A program made the position numbers and the translations under genes. A DNA stretch of 40,119 nt, taken from positions 1 through 40,119 of the forward strand of contig JAUXTQ010000029.1 of the NCBI GenBank assembly GCA_030678995.1, written 5' to 3'. Source of the DNA: Caulobacter sp. (GTDB lineage: Bacteria; Pseudomonadota; Alphaproteobacteria; Caulobacterales; Caulobacteraceae). Shown piece by piece: positions 15,621-23,387 of this stretch (its first letter is position 1; every line of letters starts with the position of its first letter). A model generated the notes under the pieces. That model saw only the letters and a program-made list of their open reading frames with translations, did no database searches and was not told the origin of the DNA.

Positions 15621-15947
15621 ATGAACGCACATGCCCGGCCCTTTGATGACCTCCCAGGCGACGCCCGCAACGCGGCCGGCCTGATGCGCGTCCTCGCCAA
15701 CGAACACCGTCTGCAGGTGCTCTGCGCCCTGAGGCAAGGCGAGATGTCGGTGGGCCGGCTGGCCGGGCATGTCGAGCTCTCTCAATCGGCCCTGTCGCAG
15801 CATCTGGCGCGTCTTCGCATGGACGGGGTGGTCGCCACCCGCCGGGAGGGGCAGACAATCCACTACCGGATTGCCGATCCGGACGTGTTGACCGTTCTGG
15901 AAGCAGTCGCCGGTGTTATGACGCGGCGGCGGGACAGCGGGAATTGA
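15621..15947 (+). CDS. ArsR-family repressor, BigR/SqrR-like, with a single Cys
   Basis: Winged-helix repressor of 108 aa: RNAAGLMRVLANEHRLQVLCAL, MSVGRLAGHVELSQSALSQHLARLRMDGVVATRREGQTIHYRI is the BigR/SqrR signature, ending with the recognition helix SQSALSQHLARL. BigR and SqrR sense persulfide by a disulfide or tetrasulfide bridge between an alpha-2 Cys and a C-terminal-helix Cys. Here only the first, Cys35, is present; the C-terminal helix (VLEAVAGVMTRRR) has none. It may sense by another route, or be a heterodimer partner. The gene diverges from blh and runs straight into the TauE/SafE gene (two bases between stop and ATG), so it probably controls both. Confidence 0.88.
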   Translation: MNAHARPFDDLPGDARNAAGLMRVLANEHRLQVLCALRQGEMSVGRLAGHVELSQSALSQHLARLRMDGVVATRREGQTIHYRIADPDVLTVLEAVAGVMTRRRDSGN

Positions 15948-15949
15948 CG

Positions 15950-16729
15950 ATGGACATCACCCTTGTCGGCGGAACCCTGGCGGTTCTCAGCGGCGCCCTG
16001 GTGGGCCTGCTGCTGGCCCTGTTCGGCGGCGGAGGGTCGGTCCTGGCCACCCCGCTGCTGCTCTATGTCGTCGGCGTGCGGGACCCGCACGTCGCCATCG
16101 GCACCTCGGCCGCGGCGGTGGCGGTCAACGCCCTCGTCAATCTGATCGGACATGGCCGGGGAGGGCGGGTGAAATGGCCCTGCGCGACGGTCTTCGCGGC
16201 CGCCGGACTCGCCGGGTCGTTCGTCGGGTCGAGCCTCGCCAAACAGGTCGATGGCCAGCGGCTGCTGCTGTTCTTCGCCATGGCCATGGCCGCGATCGCC
16301 CTCTCCATGCTGCGGAAGCCGAAGAACGAGGGTGATCCGGCGGTTCATATCACCTGGCAAATGACCCTTCGGCTCGCGCCGCTGGGTCTGCTGACCGGTC
16401 TGGCGGCCGGCTTCTTCGGCATCGGCGGCGGGTTCCTGATCGTGCCGGGCCTCATGGCGGCGACGGGCATGACCCTGGCCAACGCAGCGGCGTCCTCGCT
16501 TCTCTCCGTGACCCTGTTCGGCGCGGCGACATCGGCCAACTATGCCCTGTCCGGGCTGGTCGACTGGCCGGTGGCGGGGCTGTTCATTCTCGGCGGCGCG
16601 GGCGGCGGCTGGCTCGGCATGAGGGGCGCGGCCCTGCTGACCGACCGGGCGCTGCTCGCACGGCGCCTGTTCGCGGGACTGGTGCTGCTGGTCGCGGCCT
16701 ATGTCGCCGGGCGGGCAATGGGCCTGTAG
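15950..16729 (+). CDS. TauE/SafE family sulfite (anion) exporter
   Basis: Integral membrane exporter of 259 aa, about eight transmembrane helices, in two homologous halves: each half carries the LFGGGGSVLATPLLL or FFGIGGGFLIVPGL type glycine-rich motif of the family. In bigR operons such a protein removes sulfite formed from persulfide by the dioxygenase; that role is inferred here from the neighbours. I use ATG 15950, two bases after the bigR stop; a TTG at 15944 that overlaps the stop is a possible alternative. It converges with the DoxX gene. Confidence 0.88.
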   Translation: MDITLVGGTLAVLSGALVGLLLALFGGGGSVLATPLLLYVVGVRDPHVAIGTSAAAVAVNALVNLIGHGRGGRVKWPCATVFAAAGLAGSFVGSSLAKQVDGQRLLLFFAMAMAAIALSMLRKPKNEGDPAVHITWQMTLRLAPLGLLTGLAAGFFGIGGGFLIVPGLMAATGMTLANAAASSLLSVTLFGAATSANYALSGLVDWPVAGLFILGGAGGGWLGMRGAALLTDRALLARRLFAGLVLLVAAYVAGRAMGL

Positions 16730-16788
16730 CCGGCGGCGAACGGTCCACGGATGCACGTCTGACCGGGCCACGGGACATCTGGTTGTGT

Positions 16789-17238
16789 TCAGGAGCCCTT
16801 CGGCGAGGTCTGTTTCCGGTCAAGCGCGAACGTCCCCGGTCCGCGCACGTAGAGCAGCAACAGCGCGCCAAGGATCGCGATGTTCTTGAACAACGGCCCG
16901 ACGTGACCTGGAGCAACGTGGATCGCGATCGTAATCGGAACCAGGGTAACGAAGAGCAGCAACGCCGAAAGACGGGTCAGGAGCCCGAGGGCGAGCGTGA
17001 TGCCGAAAACGACGAATATCCCGCCCGAAAGCCACAGGAGGATCGAGGGGTCGCCAATCCGGACGACCAGGCCATGCCAGGGCGACTCCTCCATCCGCGC
17101 CAGCATCTCCTGGTGTTGGCCAAAGTGACCAAGTCCTCCAATGATGAAGATCAGGCTGGTCAGAACCCGGAATATCGGATCAACCGTCCAACCAAGCCAC
17201 ACAGGACGCGGTAGGCTGTCATTCAGTCGTCGCAGCAT
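16789..17238 (-). CDS. DoxX family membrane protein
   Basis: Four-helix membrane protein of 149 aa. The DoxX marks are RVLTSLIFIIGGLGHF near the start, then LLWLSGGIFVVFGITLALGLLTRLSALLLF and a final NIAILGALLLLYVRGPG segment. The family is named after a thiosulfate:quinone oxidoreductase subunit, but most bacterial members have no assigned reaction. Its position directly after an SqrR-like regulator (29 bp, same strand) and beside the TauE/SafE exporter points to sulfur or thiol stress. GGGAGA precedes ATG 17238 on its strand; an upstream opening overlaps the regulator gene in another frame and is not coding. Confidence 0.85.
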   Translation of the reverse strand: MLRRLNDSLPRPVWLGWTVDPIFRVLTSLIFIIGGLGHFGQHQEMLARMEESPWHGLVVRIGDPSILLWLSGGIFVVFGITLALGLLTRLSALLLFVTLVPITIAIHVAPGHVGPLFKNIAILGALLLLYVRGPGTFALDRKQTSPKGS

Positions 17239-17267
17239 GGTCGTTCTCCCGGGATGGTTCGGACCTG

Positions 17268-17597
17268 TCAGGTCCCCTTGTAGATCTCGCACAGGGTGTC
17301 GAGCATGCGGATCGCGGCCGGATCGTCGAGGCGATAGTAGATCGTCTGGGCCTCCCGCCGGGTGGCCACCAGGCCTTCCGCCCGCATCCTGGCCAGGTGC
17401 TGCGAGGTGGCCGACTGGGCCAGCCCCACATGGGCGGAAAGCTCGCCCACCGAACTCTCCCCCTCGATCAGCTTGCACAGCAGCAGCAGCCGCTGCTCGC
17501 TCGCCAGCAGCTTGAGCAGGCGGGCGGCGGCGGTGGCGCTGGCGCCCAGCGCGGCCAGTTCGCTGGCGGAGGGCCGGTCGATGAGGGTGTTTGTCAT
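17268..17597 (-). CDS. ArsR-family regulator, SqrR/BigR-like, with displaced second Cys
   Basis: Winged-helix repressor of 109 aa with LLKLLASEQRLLLLCKLIEGESSVGELSAHVGLAQSATSQHLARM and ATRREAQTIYYRL, the SqrR/BigR pattern. It has Cys41 in alpha-2, the usual thiol, and Cys103 in the last helix. Aligned with the paralogue at 22926, Cys103 is four residues, one helical turn, earlier than the standard partner, so bridge formation may be altered. It heads an operon with doxX on the minus strand. I take ATG 17597; a longer opening to 17621 would overlap the predicted promoter and has no family similarity. Confidence 0.88.
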   Translation of the reverse strand: MTNTLIDRPSASELAALGASATAAARLLKLLASEQRLLLLCKLIEGESSVGELSAHVGLAQSATSQHLARMRAEGLVATRREAQTIYYRLDDPAAIRMLDTLCEIYKGT

Positions 17598-17603
17598 CTG
17601 CCT

Positions 17604-17631
17604 AATGTAGAAACCACGCATATATGATCAA
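17604..17631 (-). promoter_or_regulatory. Predicted leaderless promoter of the SqrR-like gene with doxX
   Basis: On the minus strand TTGATC (17626-17631), 16-base spacer, TACATT (17604-17609), then six bases to ATG 17597. The spacer contains the 8-bp palindrome CATATATG, a possible operator half. Architecture equals that of the two other SqrR/BigR-like genes in the window. Confidence 0.5.
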
Positions 17632-17639
17632 GCGCAGAC

Positions 17640-18255
17640 TTGGACAAATCGAGTTTCAGGCTTCCCGGGATCGACCAGGACCCCGGGGGAAAAGTGGCTC
17701 TGGAATTCTCACCCGTTTGAATTCGCCGAACTTTTTCCGAATGATCCCGGGGACGCACCGCGCTCCATCCCCGCCTCCCAGACCGCCCGTATCCTTCTCT
17801 TCGTCCCGCTGCACGGGGAGGGCGTCTCGGCCAGGCGATCTGATGCGGCGGCGGGGTGGAGTTCGAGCGGGGTCAGGTGAGCGGGGGTTACGCTCACGGT
17901 CCGGGGACGGCTTCGCCGCTGCCCGCCCGCCGGAGGCTTCTGCCGGCTAAGTGCTAAGAGCACTGCCCACCGGCGGCCACCGGATAACGGACTTCGCGGC
18001 GCGCGACGGCCTTGGCCTTCTCAGCCCCTCTACCCACACCCTCAGCACCGGCTGAGGCCGAAGCGCTCCGCGCCCTCCCCAACTCGCTGGACCACAGTGG
18101 AGATCGCGAGACCGCGCCCACCGTCCAGGGACTGCTTCCGGCGCAGCCGGTAGCTGTCCCCGCCACCGCGGCCGTCCGTAGGGACAGCTACGCTGCGCGA
18201 AGCAGTCCCCGGTCGGCGCCGAAGCCGTCCCCGGGGCTTCAACCAGGCCCGGCCC
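17640..18255. repeat. Gene-free, repeat-rich intergenic region
   Basis: About 620 bp between the RND gene end and the sqrR-like promoter with no supportable gene. It contains inverted copies of a 30-bp hairpin (18128-18161 and 18180-18210), a 15-bp perfect inverted pair CCGGGGACGGCTTCG/CGAAGCCGTCCCCGG at 17901-17915 and 18220-18234, a small palindrome GTGCTAAGAGCAC at 17951, and GGGATC/GATCCC palindromes near 17667 and 17740. It looks like a cluster of decayed intergenic palindromic elements. Confidence 0.7.
18128..18210. repeat. Head-to-head pair of ~30-bp palindromic elements
   Basis: Left copy 18128-18161 starts GGGACTGCTTC and ends GTAGCTGTCCCC; right copy 18180-18210 is the same element in reverse, starting GGGACAGCTAC and ending GAAGCAGTCCCC, 4 bases shorter. 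Each copy can also fold on itself by GGGAC/GTCCC. Two inverted copies with an 18-bp centre resemble REP-type or BIME units. Confidence 0.75.
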
Positions 18256-18273
18256 GTGAAGCGCCGGGAGACC

Positions 18274-21200
18274 TTATGCCGCGCGGGCCTTCGCAGGCTG
18301 ATCGTCGCGGAGAACCACGTAGATCGCCGGGATCACCAGCACCGTCAGCAGCGTCGAGGACGCCAGGCCGAACAACAGCGAGATGGCCAGACCCTGGAAG
18401 ATCGGGTCGAACAGGATCACCGCGGCGCCGATCATGGCCGCCAGGGCGGTCAGCACGATCGGCTTGAACCGGATGGCGCCCGCCTCAAGCAGCACCTCGC
18501 GCATCGGCCGTCCGTCCCCCTGGCTGTGCCGGATGAAATCGACCAGCAGGATCGAGTTTCGCACGATGATCCCCGCCAGCGCGATGAAGCCGATCATCGA
18601 GGTGGCCGTGAAGGGCGCCCGGAACAGGATGTGGCCGATGACGATGCCCACCAGGGTCAGCGGGATCGGGGTCAGGATCACCAGCGGCAGGCGGAAGCTT
18701 TTGAACTGCGCCACCACCAGCACATAGATGCCCAGGATCGCGACCCCGAAGGCGGCGCCCATGTCGCGGAAGGTCACCCAGGTGATCTCCCATTCCCCGT
18801 CCCACAGGACGGTGGGCCGGCTTTCGTCGGTCGGCTGGCCGTGCAGCCGGATGTCCGGTTTCGGAACGTCTGACCAGTCGCCATCCTTGATCGCCTTGTC
18901 GACCGCCAGCATGCCGTAGATCGGCGCCTCGTAGGCCCCGGCCAGCTCGCCGAGGATCATGTCCACGTCGCGGCCGTCACGACGGAAGATGTGGGTCGAG
19001 CCGGCCTCCTGGCTGGCGGTCACGACCTCGCCCAGGGCGACCAGGCGGCCGCTCTGCGAAATCGCCACCGGCATGGCCGCCAGGCCTTCGCCCCAGCTGC
19101 GGGAGGATTGCGGCAGGCGGACGGAGATTTCCAGCGGATCGCGGCCCTCGCCCCGGTGGGCGTAGCCAACGACCTGGCCGTTGAGGGCCGCGCCGATGGA
19201 GTCGAACACGTCCCGATCGCTGACCCGCAGGGCCTCCAGCCGGCCGCGGTCCGGAACCAGACGCAGGCCGGGCCGGGGCTGGCCATAGCTGTCGTCGACA
19301 TCGACGATGTAGGGCACCGACCGGAAGATCGCCTTGACCCGCTCGGCCACGGCGCGGCGCGTTGCGGCGTCGGGGCCGTAGATCTCGGCCAGCAGGGTCG
19401 CCATGACCGGCGGTCCCGGCGGCGCCTCGACCACCTTGATCGACGATCCGGCTGGCAGGACCAGGCGGGCCAGGCGCTTGCGCAGATCGAGGGCGATGAT
19501 GTGGCTGGAGCGCTTGCGCTCGTCCTTGGCCGCGAGCCCCACGGACAGGTCGCCCATCTCCGGGCTCCGGCGCTGGTAGTAGTGCCGGACCAGGCCGTTG
19601 AAGTTGAACGGCGAGGCGGTCCCGGCATAGGCGTCGATGGCGACCACCTCGGGCAGGGCGCGGGTGATCATCGCCGCGTCGTTGAGGACCCGCTGGGTCG
19701 CTTCCAACGACGTCCCTTCAGGGAGATCCACCACCACCTGCAGCTCCGACTTGTTGTCGAACGGCAGCAGTTTCACCGTCACCGTCTTGGTCGCGAACAT
19801 GGATCCGGCGAGGAGGGTCGCCACGCCGACGGCGATCAGGAAGATCCAGGCGCTGCGGCGCGTGGCGATCACCCGGCCGGCGACCTTGCGATAGACGGCG
19901 CCCAGCCGGCCCTCGCCGTGGTGGCCGCCGCCGGCCGCCAGGGTCTTGCGGGCGAACCGGACCATCAGCCAGGGCGCGATCACCACGGCGACGAAGAACG
20001 AGAAGACCATGGCCGCCGAGGCGTTGACCGGGATCGGCGCCATGTACGGCCCCATCAGACCCGACACGAACAGCATGGGCAGCAGGGCCGAAACCACGGT
20101 CAGGGTGGCCACGACGGTCGGGTTGCCGACCTCGGCAACGGCCTCGACCGCCGCGTCGATCCGGCTGCGGTCGTCGCTCATGGCCCAGTGGCGGGCAATG
20201 TTCTCGATCATCACGATGGCGTCGTCCACCAGGATGCCGATCGAGAAGATCAGAGCGAACAGGCTGACCCGGTTGATCGTGTAGCCCATCAGGTTGGAGG
20301 CGAAGAGCGTCAGCAGGATGGTCGTCGGAATGACCACCGCCGTGACCGCCGCCTCGCGCCAGCCGATGGCGAAACCGATCAGAACCACGATGGACAGGGT
20401 CGCCAGGCCCAGATGGAACAGCAGCTCGTTGGCCTTTTCATTGGCGGTCTCGCCGTAGTCGCGGGTCACCGCGACGCTGAGGCTGTCGGGAAGCAGGCTG
20501 CCCTTGAGGGCTTCCACCCGGTCCAGCACCGCATGGGACACGACGACGGCGTTGGCGCCCTTGCGCTTGGCGATCGCGAGGCTGACGGCCGGCGCCTGGC
20601 TCCAGTCCCGGCCGATCCGGGCAAAGCGCCAGGAGCGGGCCTGGTCCTCGCGCGGCGCCTCGATGACCGTGGCCACATCGCGGACATAGACCATCTCGCC
20701 CCGCGAGGAGGGCAGGGCCAGCAGGCCGATCTCGACCGCGCTGGTCAGGGTGCGACCGGCCGTCACCTGGACGGACTTGCCGTCGTTGCGGACCTGACCG
20801 GCGGGGAAGGCGCGGTTGGCCTGGCGGATGGCTTCCATCAGGCCGCCCAGCGAGACGCCATGCAGGGCCAGCTTCGCCGGATCGGGCTCGACGCGGATTT
20901 CCTGCGGTCGGCCGCCGACGATGAAGGTCAGGCCGACATCGTCGACCTTGGCCACCTCGGTCCGCAGCTTGCCGGCCAGTTCGTACAGTGCCTGGTCGGT
21001 CCACTGGCCCGCCGCGCCCGGCTTGGGCGACAGGGTCAGGACCAGGCTGGGCACGTCGTTGATGCCGCGGGTCTGGATCAGAGGCTCGGGGATGCCCGGC
21101 GGGATCCGGTCCATGTTGGCGCGGATCTTCTCGTGGATGCGGACGGCCGCCGCATCGGGATCGACGCCGACCTTGAAGCGGGCGGTGACCATCACCTGGT

Positions 21201-21474
21201 CGTCGTCGGCGAAGGTGTAGACGTGCTCGACCTCGGCGACGCTCTTGACGATGGTCTCGAGCGGCTTGCCCACCAGTTCGATCGCGTCCGCGGCCCGCAG
21301 ACCGGGCGCGGCGACCATGATGTCGACCATCGGCACGCTGATCTGCGGCTCTTCCTCGCGGGGGATGCTGGCCAGGGCCAGCAGGCCGACGGCGATCGCG
21401 GCGAGCAGGAACAGGGGGGTCAGCGGTGACCGGATGGTCGCCCGGGTCAGCCGCCCCGAGATGCCGAGATTCAT
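18274..21474 (-). CDS. RND-family efflux pump, inner membrane permease
   Basis: Proton-driven trimeric transporter of the AcrB/HAE1 superfamily, 1066 aa, twelve membrane helices with two large periplasmic loops. Visible marks are the first helix followed by IPREEEPQI, the TM4 pair GILVDDAIVMIEN (the two Asp of the proton relay), and the C-terminal GFIALAGIIVRNSILLVDF of TM10. There the proton-relay Lys of AcrB (AKNAIL) is Arg, which sets this protein apart from classical drug pumps. It overlaps the adaptor gene by four bases (ATGA) and closes the operon sqrR-like/rhodanese/MFP/RND, so its substrate is plausibly a product of sulfide or thiol stress; this is inference. Confidence 0.9.
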   Translation of the reverse strand: MNLGISGRLTRATIRSPLTPLFLLAAIAVGLLALASIPREEEPQISVPMVDIMVAAPGLRAADAIELVGKPLETIVKSVAEVEHVYTFADDDQVMVTARFKVGVDPDAAAVRIHEKIRANMDRIPPGIPEPLIQTRGINDVPSLVLTLSPKPGAAGQWTDQALYELAGKLRTEVAKVDDVGLTFIVGGRPQEIRVEPDPAKLALHGVSLGGLMEAIRQANRAFPAGQVRNDGKSVQVTAGRTLTSAVEIGLLALPSSRGEMVYVRDVATVIEAPREDQARSWRFARIGRDWSQAPAVSLAIAKRKGANAVVVSHAVLDRVEALKGSLLPDSLSVAVTRDYGETANEKANELLFHLGLATLSIVVLIGFAIGWREAAVTAVVIPTTILLTLFASNLMGYTINRVSLFALIFSIGILVDDAIVMIENIARHWAMSDDRSRIDAAVEAVAEVGNPTVVATLTVVSALLPMLFVSGLMGPYMAPIPVNASAAMVFSFFVAVVIAPWLMVRFARKTLAAGGGHHGEGRLGAVYRKVAGRVIATRRSAWIFLIAVGVATLLAGSMFATKTVTVKLLPFDNKSELQVVVDLPEGTSLEATQRVLNDAAMITRALPEVVAIDAYAGTASPFNFNGLVRHYYQRRSPEMGDLSVGLAAKDERKRSSHIIALDLRKRLARLVLPAGSSIKVVEAPPGPPVMATLLAEIYGPDAATRRAVAERVKAIFRSVPYIVDVDDSYGQPRPGLRLVPDRGRLEALRVSDRDVFDSIGAALNGQVVGYAHRGEGRDPLEISVRLPQSSRSWGEGLAAMPVAISQSGRLVALGEVVTASQEAGSTHIFRRDGRDVDMILGELAGAYEAPIYGMLAVDKAIKDGDWSDVPKPDIRLHGQPTDESRPTVLWDGEWEITWVTFRDMGAAFGVAILGIYVLVVAQFKSFRLPLVILTPIPLTLVGIVIGHILFRAPFTATSMIGFIALAGIIVRNSILLVDFIRHSQGDGRPMREVLLEAGAIRFKPIVLTALAAMIGAAVILFDPIFQGLAISLLFGLASSTLLTVLVIPAIYVVLRDDQPAKARAA

Positions 21475-22502
21475 CGGGCGGTCTCCACGGGAACCAGGAC
21501 ATCGCCCGGCCGGACGCCCGAAAGCACCTCGACCTCGCCCAGGCCCGGCGCCGCCGTGGTCTGGACTGGGGTCTCCGAGACCGCGCCGTCCGTTCCGACC
21601 AGCCGGACATAGTCGATGCCGTACCGGGTCGAGAGATAACGGCGCGGGATCACAATGGCCTGCCGCTGGCCGATTTTGACATTTACCCGGACGCGTTGCC
21701 CGACCAGGTTTTCCGGAAGCCCGGGGGCGGTGACGTCGGCCACGACCTGGCCGGCGGTGACCGAGGGATAGACCTGGGCGACACGCCCGGTGGCGGGCAG
21801 GCCGCTCAGGCCGTCTGCGATCAACTGCACTTCGTCGCCCACCTTGATGGACCCCGCCTGGGCCTCGGGCATCTCAAGCCGCACGACGGTCGGTCCGGCG
21901 GTGATCCGGGCGATGGACTGGCCCGCCGTGACGACGGAGCCGAGCGGCACGTCGGCGACCAGAACCCGACCGGAAGCCGGGGCCAGGACCACGCCCTGGG
22001 CGCCCAGTTCGGCGCTGGCGGCGCGTTGCGCCCTCGCGGCGGCCAGGGTGGCGTTGGCGGCCTTGGCGGCGGCCTCGACCTGGTCCAGTCGCGCCTGGGC
22101 GTAGATGCCCTTCGAGAACAGCGTGCGCGTCCGCGACAAGTCGGCCTGCGCGCGGCCGGCGTCGGCGGCGGCGGCGGCGACCTGCGCGTCGTAGCTGGCG
22201 GTCACCATGGCGAGCCGGTCATCCTTGACGGTGGCGATGACCTGGCCCTGACGGACAACGTCGCCCTCCTTGACCAGCAGGGAGACGAGGATGCCCGTGA
22301 TCCGGGACCGGGCCTCGCCCATGTCGCGGGTCGTCAGGGTGGCCGAGACCGGCTTGACGTCGGCGACCGTGCTGTAGGCCAGCGTCAGACGACCGGCGGC
22401 GGGCGCGCGTACGGCCGCGGGCTCGGGCGCGCTGCTCTCGCCGCAGGCCGTCAACAGCAGGGCGACGCCGAGGGCGCCGGCAAGGGAAAGACGTCTGGCC
22501 AT
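21471..22502 (-). CDS. RND periplasmic adaptor (membrane fusion lipoprotein)
   Basis: Adaptor linking the RND pump to an outer membrane channel. The 343-aa precursor has a signal peptide and lipobox LLTAC, so it is lipid-anchored. Domain order is typical: lipoyl half (ITGILVSLLVKEGDVVRQGQVIATV), helical hairpin (SYDAQVAAAAADAGRAQADLSRTRTLFSKGIYAQARLDQVEA), second lipoyl half (ASGRVLVADVPLGSVV), beta barrel and membrane-proximal domain. It is shorter than AcrA. Start at ATG 22502 gives a clean signal peptide; the upstream extension is not homologous. The stop overlaps the permease start. No outer membrane factor gene is in the window. Confidence 0.9.
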   Translation of the reverse strand: MARRLSLAGALGVALLLTACGESSAPEPAAVRAPAAGRLTLAYSTVADVKPVSATLTTRDMGEARSRITGILVSLLVKEGDVVRQGQVIATVKDDRLAMVTASYDAQVAAAAADAGRAQADLSRTRTLFSKGIYAQARLDQVEAAAKAANATLAAARAQRAASAELGAQGVVLAPASGRVLVADVPLGSVVTAGQSIARITAGPTVVRLEMPEAQAGSIKVGDEVQLIADGLSGLPATGRVAQVYPSVTAGQVVADVTAPGLPENLVGQRVRVNVKIGQRQAIVIPRRYLSTRYGIDYVRLVGTDGAVSETPVQTTAAPGLGEVEVLSGVRPGDVLVPVETAR

Positions 22503-22536
22503 GATCCGCTCGTTCGTTCGTCCAGGGGTCGCCGGG

Positions 22537-22899
22537 TTAGCGGCGGTCGAGCACGGCGCCCGATTCACTATCGATCGTCACGGTCGGCAGGCCGGCCGCC
22601 TTCCAGGCGCCGATGCCGCCGGCCAGATGGGAGTCGATGCCGTGGCCGGCCTTTTGACAGTGGCCGATGGCCGTCGCCGACCGCTTCCCCGACCCGCACT
22701 GGAAGATGATCATCCGGTCGCCCGCCGGGGGCAGGGCGCCCGGGTCGAAGGTCGACAGCGGGAAGTTCAGGGCGCCGTGAATGCGCTCGGCCGCGAACTC
22801 CGCGGGCTCGCGCACATCGATCAGCAGGATCTCGTGGCCGTCGAGGGCGGCCTTCACCTGGTGGGGCGTCAGGTCCTTGGTCTTGGGAGTGCCGAACAT
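22537..22899 (-). CDS. Rhodanese-like sulfurtransferase
   Basis: Single-domain rhodanese of 120 aa expected to carry sulfane sulfur as a cysteine persulfide. LLIDVREPAEFAAERIHGALNFPLS is the N-terminal signature and the active-site loop reads IFQCGSGKRSA, with the persulfide-forming Cys. GAWKAAGLPTV ends the domain. It could move sulfur between SQR, glutathione and the dioxygenase. It is the second gene of the operon that starts with the SqrR-like regulator (26 bp apart) and continues into the MFP/RND pump (34 bp apart). Confidence 0.92.
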   Translation of the reverse strand: MFGTPKTKDLTPHQVKAALDGHEILLIDVREPAEFAAERIHGALNFPLSTFDPGALPPAGDRMIIFQCGSGKRSATAIGHCQKAGHGIDSHLAGGIGAWKAAGLPTVTIDSESGAVLDRR

Positions 22900-22925
22900 C
22901 GGAGGGTCCTTTCGGGACAGTGGGA

Positions 22926-23231
22926 TCAGGCGACCGCGCAGAAGAGATTGGACAGGGTCTCGACCAGGGCGCGCGCCTGGCCGCTCTGGAGGGCGTAGTA
23001 GATGGTCTGGCCATCGCGGCGGGCGGAGACGACGCCGTCGCGGCGCAGAAGGCCCAGGTGCTGCGACGCCAGGGTCTCGCGCACGCCCAGCCGCTGCGCC
23101 AGGGCCCCGACCGACTCTTCGCGGTCGAGGAGGGCGCAGACGATCATCAGCCGATGCGGGTTGGCCAGCGCCTTGAGAAGGGCGCAGGCCTGATCGGCGG
23201 AAGCCTTCAGGGCATGGTCATTAAAATTCAT
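22926..23231 (-). CDS. ArsR-family persulfide sensor, SqrR/BigR-like, full Cys set
   Basis: Winged-helix repressor of 101 aa. Cys residues are at 16, 32 and 98; Cys32 and Cys98 are 66 apart, the same spacing as the sensing pair of SqrR (41 and 107), and the third N-terminal Cys is also a SqrR trait. The recognition region is SVGALAQRLGVRETLASQHLGLLRRDGVVSARRDGQTIYYAL. It heads a four-gene operon with rhodanese, MFP and RND pump and faces sqr across 156 bp, so it probably represses both in the absence of persulfide. No ribosome binding site precedes ATG 23231; a predicted promoter ends seven bases upstream, so the mRNA is probably leaderless. Confidence 0.9.
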   Translation of the reverse strand: MNFNDHALKASADQACALLKALANPHRLMIVCALLDREESVGALAQRLGVRETLASQHLGLLRRDGVVSARRDGQTIYYALQSGQARALVETLSNLFCAVA

Positions 23232-23238
23232 AGTTGCG

Positions 23239-23267
23239 TATATGCGTGCATTCACATATTCAGTCAA
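23239..23267 (-). promoter_or_regulatory. Predicted leaderless promoter of the SqrR-like/rhodanese/RND operon
   Basis: Minus strand TTGACT (23262-23267), 17-base spacer, CATATA (23239-23244), then seven bases to ATG 23231. The spacer contains ATATG and GCATAT half-sites in inverted orientation, a possible operator for the encoded repressor. Confidence 0.6.
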
Positions 23268-23309
23268 GCGAGCTCATTCTCTGCCTAGAGCAAGAGTCAC
23301 TCGGGCGGT

Positions 23310-23323
23310 GTGATCCGGATCAA
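23310..23323. promoter_or_regulatory. FNR/FixK-like box upstream of sqr
   Basis: GTGAT-CCGG-ATCAA: one mismatch to TTGAT-N4-ATCAA. Centre 71 bp before the sqr ATG and 85 bp from the sqrR-like start. A weaker member of the set. Confidence 0.5.
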
Positions 23324-23387
23324 AGCGAGCCCCGGAGAACGCCGATACCGTGTGCCGGAAACTCGGGCCGCTGGAAGGAAACGAACC

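Noticed and set aside
17709..17963. 84-codon minus-strand frame in the repeat-rich gap
   Set aside because: Looks like an out-of-context translation of intergenic repeat DNA; no ribosome binding site, biased Arg/Pro composition.
18991..21429. 812-codon plus-strand open frame within the RND permease region
   Set aside because: Antisense shadow; the minus strand encodes a complete RND protein.
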